Source: Candidatus Binataceae bacterium
Lineage (GTDB): Bacteria > Desulfobacterota > Binatia > Binatales > Binataceae
Assembly: GCA_035308025.1 (NCBI GenBank)
Contig: DATGHL010000026.1
Location: forward strand, 1-64,000
Direction of reading: 5' to 3'
Length of the DNA stretch: 64,000 bases
The notes under the pieces are model-generated. The model made no database searches, was not told the DNA's origin, and worked only from the letters and a program-made list of their open reading frames with translations. Made by a program: the position numbers and the translations under genes. Shown piece after piece: positions 58,854 to 64,000 of the stretch (position 1 is the stretch's first letter; each line of letters opens with the position of its first letter).

Positions 58854-58881
58854 AACCACGCTATGCTAATTTCTGACGGCG

Positions 58882-60012
58882 ATGGATCTGTGGCGCGACA
58901 TAGTCGAAAGCCTACCGCAGGCCGTGCTCGTGCTGTCGCAGACGGGCGATCCGATCACGGTCAATCCGGCCGCCGAGACTTTGCTGGGAGTTTCGCCCAT
59001 CGTGCGCTTCCGCGTCGAACGCCTGTTCGAGCTCAATCAGTGGCTCGCTGATATGGTCAAGACTTGCTTCGAGACCGCGCAGAGCCTCGAAAATCCGGCG
59101 ATCGAGCTCGCCCTGGAGAAGCGCCGGGTCTCCGTTCACGCGGGCGTTTTCCCCTTACTCGGACCGGTTGGTGAAGCCCAGAGCGTGGTTGTCCTGCTTC
59201 ACGATCTTTCCCATCAAAGAGGACTCGAACTCGGCGGCGAGCGCAATCGTCACGCGCTGCGGCTATCGCCCGCCGGGCTCGCCCACGAGGTCAAGAACCC
59301 GTTAACCGGGATTAAAGGGGCCGCCGAGCTGTTGGCGGCGCTCTTTCCAGCCGACGAGCGCGCCCGTCAGTACTGTGGATTGATTCTGCAGGGGGTTGAT
59401 CGAATCGCTTCGCTGGTCGAGCAGGTACTGGCGGTATCGGGGCCGGCCCGGCTCAATCGCGGGCGCTTCAACATCCATCAGGTGCTGCATCAGGCGCTGC
59501 GGATGGCGGGTCTGTTCGAGCCGGTGCAGCAGGGTGTCGTGGTTGAACAGTTGTTCGACCCAAGCCTGCCCGAGGTTAACGGCGACGCCGCGGCCCTCGA
59601 GCGCGTCTTCTTGAACCTGTTGCGCAACGCACGCGAGGCGATCGACGAGAGTCCCACGGGCACTCGACATCTGATCAGGATTAGGACCGCGATGGAGAGC
59701 CAATTCAGGATCTCGTCCAAAGGGCGGCGGCGTCAGTTTCTGCGGGTCGAGATTAGCGACACCGGCAAAGGGATAACCGGCGAAGAAATAGAACAGCTTT
59801 TCACACCTTTCTTCACCACCAAGGCAAAGGGCACAGGGCTCGGCCTGATGTTGAGCCAACATACGATCGAGCTTCATGGCGGCAAGCTGTGGGCCGAGAG
59901 TCGCGGCCCTGAGAATCTGCTCCGCAGCGACTCCGTGAGAGACCCCGCGCAACCTGCGGATCCGGTGCAACCGGTCGGCATGACTTTCCACGTCCTGCTG
60001 CCTTTCGACTAG
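58882..60012 (+). CDS. NtrB/GlnL-like sensor histidine kinase
   Basis: A 376-residue soluble kinase. The N-terminal PAS-like domain (ESLPQAVLVLSQTGDPITVNPAAETLLG) is followed by the H-box LAHEVKNPLTGIKGAAELLAALF, which matches NtrB (HEIKNPLRGIRGAAQLL). ERVFLNLLRNAREAID (N-box), VEISDTGKGI (G1), LFTPFFTTKAKGTGLGL (F/G2) and an extended C-terminal loop complete the ATPase domain. NtrB kinases phosphorylate NtrC to switch on nitrogen-assimilation genes, with PII control. No ntrC, glnA or glnB lies in this window, so it is an orphan or its partner is elsewhere. Confidence 0.88.
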   Translation: MDLWRDIVESLPQAVLVLSQTGDPITVNPAAETLLGVSPIVRFRVERLFELNQWLADMVKTCFETAQSLENPAIELALEKRRVSVHAGVFPLLGPVGEAQSVVVLLHDLSHQRGLELGGERNRHALRLSPAGLAHEVKNPLTGIKGAAELLAALFPADERARQYCGLILQGVDRIASLVEQVLAVSGPARLNRGRFNIHQVLHQALRMAGLFEPVQQGVVVEQLFDPSLPEVNGDAAALERVFLNLLRNAREAIDESPTGTRHLIRIRTAMESQFRISSKGRRRQFLRVEISDTGKGITGEEIEQLFTPFFTTKAKGTGLGLMLSQHTIELHGGKLWAESRGPENLLRSDSVRDPAQPADPVQPVGMTFHVLLPFD

Positions 60013-60388
60013 GACCAGTTTCTACGGGCAATAGTCGGCTGCAACGGATGCGAAACGATTGCCGTAGCGAAATCGCAAATCATGTTGCAATATCGTCGAT
60101 AATACTCGCGGCGAATGAGCTTCGCGCGCAGAACGGAGTGCGCTTAATCGCGATGACTGAGACCGCGCATTCACTGCCTTAACATACGTCTGTTATGCAT
60201 TGATATGTCTAATTGTGTATTGATCAGGGGTGGACCACCTTCTTCGCTCTCGCTCGTGGCAAAATAAAAGCGAAGCTATCGGATTGGGGGCGATTTCGCT
60301 GATGGATACCTAGCGGGCATCAGGTTTGCTCACATCCACTCTGACGCGCGCGTGAATCCGCGTCAGACCCGCGTCAAAGTGGAGAAGC
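60013..60388. other. 376-bp intergenic region before hybrid histidine kinase
   Basis: No gene is supported. The middle (about 60070-60240) is AT-richer than its surroundings, with GATAATACT and repeated ATTGAT stretches that could hold promoters. The last 50 bp carry an inverted repeat described separately. No tRNA or small-RNA fold is recognised by eye. Confidence 0.5.
60340..60367. promoter_or_regulatory. Inverted repeat TCTGACGCG/CGCGTCAGA before hybrid kinase
   Basis: Perfect 9-bp arms at 60340-60348 and 60359-60367 with a 10-base centre, and a further GCGTCA half-site at 60371-60376. It ends 21 bp before the ATG at 60389 and just upstream of the GTGGAGAAG ribosome-binding site, so a bound regulator or hairpin there would block expression. 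Confidence 0.5.
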
Positions 60389-62731
60389 ATGAAAAAGGCT
60401 GAGGCCTGCTGCGCGTCCTGGATCGATGCTGTTGCAGATGTCGACCCGGCGCGCGAGCTTGATGAGGCCGAGCTCTGGCTGACGCGCACCGTGCGTATCG
60501 GAATCGGCTGCACGCTGCCGCTGCAGCTCGGCCATCTCGTGATAGTCATGGTCCGCTTTCCGTGGTTCGCACGATCGGTCGGGCCGATCCTTTTCTGCGA
60601 TCTCGCCTTTACCGGCTTTTTTCTCGGCTGGACCTGGACGCGATCGTTCCACGACCGCTGGCGCGAGGGGGTCTTCGCCTGGAGCTCGACGCTGGTCGTG
60701 AGCGCCGCGATTGTCGGGACGATCACCCATCAGATGACCGCCTTCTTCCTCGCGTTGGTGCTGATGCTGTTTGGGACGGCTGCCTTCGCACCATGGGGGA
60801 TGCTGTGGCAGTCATTCTTCGTGCTGGTCTGTCTAGGCGCGGCGGTTGCGGCGACGGAGATTGCGCCGCAGGCTGCTGACGGCTTTCAACTGTTTCGCTT
60901 GCTCGAATTATCGACCGCCGCATTTATCTCACTGTTCCTCGCGACCTTGACCGAGCGTTATCGCAACAGCATCAAGTTGCGGCTCCAAGCACTGGTGCAG
61001 AATGTCGAGCAGCTACGCGCGGCCGAGCGGGCGGTCGCCGCGGCACGAGAGGCCGCTGAGGCGAGTTCACGCGCCAAGAGTGATTTTCTTTCGAGTATGT
61101 CGCATGAGATTCGCACGCCCATGAATGCGATCCTGGGAATGGCCGAGGTCCTGGCTGATAGTGAACTCAGCCCCGATCAGCGCAAATACCTGTCGATCAT
61201 GATGAACAACGGCGGCGCGCTGCTCGACCTGATCAACGCGATCCTCGATCTGGCGCGGGTCGAAAGCGGCCGCCTCAAGCTCGAAGAGACCAGTTTCGAT
61301 CTCTACGAGCTGACCGAACGCGTTGCCGAAACTCTCGCGCTGCGGGCCCATCAGAAGGGCCTCGAGTTGATCGTCGATATTTCGCCGGCCACTCCGCAGA
61401 CCGTGATCGGCGACCCTCTGCGGGTGCGCCAGGTACTGACCAACCTGCTCGGCAACGCGATCAAGTTCACGGCGCAAGGGGAAATCGCGCTCGAAATCAG
61501 ACCCGAAGACGATCATGGGATGATCCGCTTTGCGGTCCACGATACTGGAATCGGTATTCCCGCTGAGCAAATCGAAAGCATCTTTAGCAGCTATGCTCAG
61601 GCGGAATCCTCGACCGCGCGCAAGTACGGTGGCAGTGGCCTCGGCCTCGCGATTGTCAAACAGCTCGCCGAGCTGATGGGTGGGCGGGTCGCGGTGGAAA
61701 GCACCGTCGATTGCGGCAGCACCTTTCACTTGAGCGCGCGCTTCAGATTGCCGGACGGGTCGGCCACGGCTGCAACCGTGGTCACTCGACCCCCGGGGAA
61801 TCTCAAGCTTCTCGTCGTCGACCCGAACGCCACCAGTCGGCGAACGTTAGCCGCGATGCTCGCCCATCTGGGCGCGCAATGCACCGTCGCCGCGGACGGC
61901 GATGAGGCGCTCGCGCGCCTGCGCGACGATCGCCACGGCTACGACGCTCTCCTGCTCGACAATCAGGCGATGGGGCTTGGGGGTGTTGAAGCCGCCCGCC
62001 GAATCATCGCGGCGGGCTGCGGCCAAATTACGATCATCCCGATGTTAACTGCGAACGACCTCAGCGTGAAGCTGCCGATATTCCGTGGTCTCGGCCTGAT
62101 CACGCATCTGGTCAAGCCGATCCGGCGCGCGGAGCTAGCTGGCGCCCTCCAAGCCGTCGCCGAGGAACGCACCGTCGCCCGGTTGGAAAAGCCCGCCGCG
62201 TTTGCTGCGAGCGGCGCGGCCCTGGCGCTCGGCGCGGCGCCGGATCGCGAAACTGCACCGCGTTTGCTCTCCCGGCCGGCGGTCTTATCTGACTTCGTGG
62301 GCTCGCTCCGCATCCTGGTGGCTGACGATTCCCCGGATAATCGTCTCCTGATCGAAGCGTTTACGAGGAAGACCGGGTGTAGTCTCGATCAGGCCGCTGA
62401 TGGAGCGGCCGCGCTCGGGAAATTCATGGAGCACCGCTACGACATCGTCCTGATGGACATGCATATGCCGGTGATGGACGGCTACATGGCAGTCAGGCGG
62501 ATTCGCGAATGGGAGAAGCTCCACGGCCTCAGGCGCACTCCGATAATCGCCCTGACGGCCTCGGTGCTCGACGGGGCGGTGGGCAAGACGCTCGAAGTGG
62601 GCTGCGATAGCCATGTCAGCAAGCCGGTCCGGCGCGAAATTCTGATCGCTGCGATCCGCGAACTGGTAGACGCTCCCGCCGTCAGGATGAGTCGCCCAGA
62701 CGATTCCGTGATTGCCGTTGCGCCTGCTTGA
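60389..62731 (+). CDS. Membrane hybrid histidine kinase with two receiver domains
   Basis: A 780-residue sensor. About six or seven hydrophobic helices occupy residues 40-190, followed by a coiled coil ([29 protein letters not shown]). The HisKA H-box is [19 protein letters not shown]. The HATPase has [24 protein letters not shown] and [14 protein letters not shown]1 (about 465-580) has [11 protein letters not shown] with Asp in [13 protein letters not shown] and Lys in HLVKPIRR; its acidic pair is reduced. REC2 (about 640-760) is complete: [29 protein letters not shown]. There is no HPt domain, so an external phosphotransfer protein is expected. The input signal is unknown. Confidence 0.93.
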   Translation: MKKAEACCASWIDAVADVDPARELDEAELWLTRTVRIGIGCTLPLQLGHLVIVMVRFPWFARSVGPILFCDLAFTGFFLGWTWTRSFHDRWREGVFAWSSTLVVSAAIVGTITHQMTAFFLALVLMLFGTAAFAPWGMLWQSFFVLVCLGAAVAATEIAPQAADGFQLFRLLELSTAAFISLFLATLTERYRNSIKLRLQALVQNVEQLRAAERAVAAAREAAEASSRAKSDFLSSMSHEIRTPMNAILGMAEVLADSELSPDQRKYLSIMMNNGGALLDLINAILDLARVESGRLKLEETSFDLYELTERVAETLALRAHQKGLELIVDISPATPQTVIGDPLRVRQVLTNLLGNAIKFTAQGEIALEIRPEDDHGMIRFAVHDTGIGIPAEQIESIFSSYAQAESSTARKYGGSGLGLAIVKQLAELMGGRVAVESTVDCGSTFHLSARFRLPDGSATAATVVTRPPGNLKLLVVDPNATSRRTLAAMLAHLGAQCTVAADGDEALARLRDDRHGYDALLLDNQAMGLGGVEAARRIIAAGCGQITIIPMLTANDLSVKLPIFRGLGLITHLVKPIRRAELAGALQAVAEERTVARLEKPAAFAASGAALALGAAPDRETAPRLLSRPAVLSDFVGSLRILVADDSPDNRLLIEAFTRKTGCSLDQAADGAAALGKFMEHRYDIVLMDMHMPVMDGYMAVRRIREWEKLHGLRRTPIIALTASVLDGAVGKTLEVGCDSHVSKPVRREILIAAIRELVDAPAVRMSRPDDSVIAVAPA

Positions 62732-62838
62732 GCGGGTAACGCCCAGGATTCATTCAGCCTAGGCGCGGCGCCAGGAGATTCTCAAGACCTACAACAAGAA
62801 CGTATTAGTGACGGCGGTCATGAGAAACGGATCGCGCG

Positions 62839-62964
62839 TCAGGCCGAGTGCAACGAGCTAAAAGAGCGTATCGCGAGCGGTTGGTCCGGCACTGTCACAT
62901 TAGCGTGTTCGAGGGCGACGATATTGCCCAGGTCTCCGGCGGTTCGATCAAATTCGCATTCCAT
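62839..62964 (-). pseudogene. 5' remnant of a VOC/glyoxalase-family gene
   Basis: After the SDR stop, GAGGAG sits six bases before an ATG at 62964. The frame then reads MECEFDRTAGDLGNIVALEH, continuing ANVTVPDQPLA, the opening strand of vicinal-oxygen-chelate proteins (L-x-H-x-N-x-x-V-P-D-x-x-x-A). After about 33 residues the similarity stops and the frame ends at 62839 with only 41 codons, against about 130 or more for a full domain. So the 5' end and ribosome-binding site of a VOC gene survive and the rest is lost. It was the third gene of the minus-strand run. Confidence 0.5.
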
Positions 62965-62974
62965 ACTCATCTCC

Positions 62975-63766
62975 TCATTCATAGAGCGTTCGCACGATCG
63001 GATTCGACGAGCCGCCGTCGATGGTGAGAATCGCGCCGGTGGTGAAGCTCGAGGCCGGGCTCGCGAAGTACATCGCGGCCCCGGCGACCTCTTCGGGATC
63101 GCCCGCGCGCTGGAGCGGAAAGGTCTCGCGCGCGCGCCGGGTAAAATCGTCGGTGCGCGACCAGCCTTTGCTGATATCGGTATGGAACGGGCCGCACATG
63201 ATGCAATTGACGCGCACCTTCGGCCCATACTCCTTGGCGAAGGTGACGGTCAGGACATTGAGGCCGGCCTTGGCGGCGCCATAGATCGCCATCTCGGCGC
63301 TGGGCCGCGCCGCCGCCGTCGACGTGATGTTGACGATCGCCCCGCCCGGCCCTGCGGCCATCCGCGCGCCGAACACCGCCGACAGCCGGTAGGGTCCTTT
63401 GAGGTTCACGGCGAGGATCTTGTCGAACAGCTCCTCGCTGGTCTCGAGCGCCGAGGGCGCCAGCGGCGAGATGCCGGCGTTATTGATCAGAACGTCAGCG
63501 CGGCCCCACTTCGCATAGACCTCGTCGGCGAGGCGATTGCAATCTTCCCACTTGCCGACATGGATCGCGTGGGCCGAGCCGTCGCCGCCGAGCGCGCGCA
63601 GTTCCTTGACCGTGGCCTCGCAGGTTTCGAGCTTGCGACTCGCCACTGCGACCTTGGCGCCGGCCGCCGCAAACGCCAGGGACATCGCGTGGCCGATGCC
63701 GCGGCTGCCGCCCGTAATAACGACGACCTTGCCGGTGAAATCGTAATGCTGTGTGGCCGGGTTCAA
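62975..63766 (-). CDS. SDR family oxidoreductase coupled to acyl-CoA dehydrogenase
   Basis: A 263-residue short-chain dehydrogenase with a TTG start whose bases overlap the upstream stop (TTGA at 63763-63766). Motifs: GGSRGIGHAMSLAFAAAG, ASRKLETCEATVKEL (basic residue after beta-2, NADP(H)-leaning), NNAGISPLAP, Ser in NITSTAAARP, YGAAKAGLNVL, and TGAILTIDGGSSNPIV. Coupling to an acyl-CoA dehydrogenase suggests a later oxidation of the same acid, for instance at the 3-hydroxy level; that is inferred. Confidence 0.9.
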   Translation of the reverse strand: MNPATQHYDFTGKVVVITGGSRGIGHAMSLAFAAAGAKVAVASRKLETCEATVKELRALGGDGSAHAIHVGKWEDCNRLADEVYAKWGRADVLINNAGISPLAPSALETSEELFDKILAVNLKGPYRLSAVFGARMAAGPGGAIVNITSTAAARPSAEMAIYGAAKAGLNVLTVTFAKEYGPKVRVNCIMCGPFHTDISKGWSRTDDFTRRARETFPLQRAGDPEEVAGAAMYFASPASSFTTGAILTIDGGSSNPIVRTLYE

Positions 63767-64000
63767 TTGGCCGCGACCTCGCGCTCGATGAGCTCGCCAT
63801 ATTTCTTGATGGCGGCCTCGCGCAACGCCGGAATGTGACCGCTCGGGAAGAGTCCCTTGGTGCCCTTGTATTCGCGCAGGATTTGCCGCGCCAGCGTGAT
63901 CTTATGGACCTCGGTCGGACCGTCAGCCAGACCCATCACGAAACTTTCCATCACCTGATCGACAAAGGGCATCTCGGGCGTGACGCCGAGCGAGCCGTGG
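63763..64000 (-). CDS. Acyl-CoA dehydrogenase family protein, C-terminal end (runs off right edge)
   Basis: About 78 codons of the C-terminus are visible. HGSLGVTPEMPFVDQVMESFVMGLADGPTEVHKITLAR, shown here in its main parts HGSLGVTPE and LADGPTEVHKI, is the C-terminal helix pair of acyl-CoA dehydrogenases of the FadE/ACAD10-11 type, where the usual EGT is replaced by ADGPxEVH. The tail GHIPALREAAIKKYGELIEREVAAN is longer than usual. The rest of the gene lies outside the window. Confidence 0.85.
   Translation of the reverse strand, partial: HGSLGVTPEMPFVDQVMESFVMGLADGPTEVHKITLARQILREYKGTKGLFPSGHIPALREAAIKKYGELIEREVAAN

Noticed and set aside
62732..62838. Plus-strand frame reading EILKTYNKNVLVTAVMRNG after the hybrid kinase
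   Set aside because: It has no start codon with ribosome-binding site, is under 35 codons and matches no family I can name; it may be part of the junction that truncated the VOC gene.
1..64000. tRNA, rRNA and CRISPR arrays
   Set aside because: No cloverleaf with a CCA-adjacent T-arm, no rRNA core sequence and no regularly spaced direct repeats were found by eye; a covariance-model scan would be needed to exclude small RNAs.

Overview
The window is GC-rich, gene-dense bacterial chromosome with short spacers and frequent ATGA/GTGA start-stop overlaps. I see no tRNA, rRNA, CRISPR array or transposase gene. It carries many acyl-CoA dehydrogenases, class III CoA-transferases, short-chain dehydrogenases (nine), an LLM-class (F420-type) oxidoreductase, outer-membrane components (MlaC, OmpA lipoprotein, RcsF-like lipoprotein) and bacterial MurF. 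This points to a diderm soil or groundwater lineage with broad fatty and aromatic acid catabolism, of the Binatota/Desulfobacterota/Rokubacteria kind. That placement is an inference from gene content, not a phylogenetic result.

Layout. 1-2.2 kb: 5' end of uvrA (minus), pgeF and a coupled small basic protein. 2.2-5.8 kb: two acyl-CoA dehydrogenases and a membrane acyltransferase. 5.8-8.4 kb (minus): secreted unknown protein, OmpA lipoprotein, MlaC. 8.5-15.8 kb (plus): CPA2 antiporter, BaiN-like flavoprotein, SAM hydroxide adenosyltransferase, site-2 protease, ErpA, FabG, and a stand-alone LeuA-type regulatory domain. 15.9-22.5 kb: SDR (minus), cysS with a compositionally foreign 3' third, orphan CbbQ/NorQ ATPase, then an overlapping ltaE-SDR-permease operon. 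22.5-26.2 kb (minus): ArnT-like glycosyltransferase, flippase-like protein, shortened HpaB-like protein. 26.4-31.4 kb: hydrolase, ClC channel, LLM oxidoreductase, RcsF-like lipoprotein coupled to a PHP phosphoesterase.

31.5-34.8 kb (minus) is a signalling cassette: a membrane double-FHA protein, a zinc-ribbon membrane protein, and a Ser/Thr kinase whose usual catalytic lysine is Ala while a lysine sits in the glycine-rich loop, as in eukaryotic WNK kinases. 34.9-39.3 kb: CaiB-like CoA-transferase, MurF, a secreted unknown and an enoyl-CoA hydratase homologue. 39.4-43.9 kb is the most unusual stretch: a translationally coupled run of exported, virion-fibre-like proteins ending with SGNH-hydrolase-like and glycosidase-like proteins, behind a palindrome.

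43.9-46.6 kb (minus): a YciI protein and a tandem pair of class III CoA-transferase subunits, only one with the catalytic Asp. 47.1-50.5 kb (minus): a complete ECF transporter (S, fused double ATPase, T). 50.6-54.6 kb: FmdB-like protein and four consecutive 253-residue SDR paralogues with repeated spacers, closed by a MITE-like inverted-repeat element. 54.6-57.7 kb: ispF, a LapA-like protein overlapping moeA antisense, and an SDR without YxxxK. 57.7-62.7 kb: lytic transglycosylase, NtrB-like kinase and a large membrane hybrid histidine kinase, each kinase preceded by an inverted repeat. 62.8-64.0 kb (minus): an acyl-CoA dehydrogenase running off the edge, coupled to an SDR, then a truncated VOC/glyoxalase remnant.
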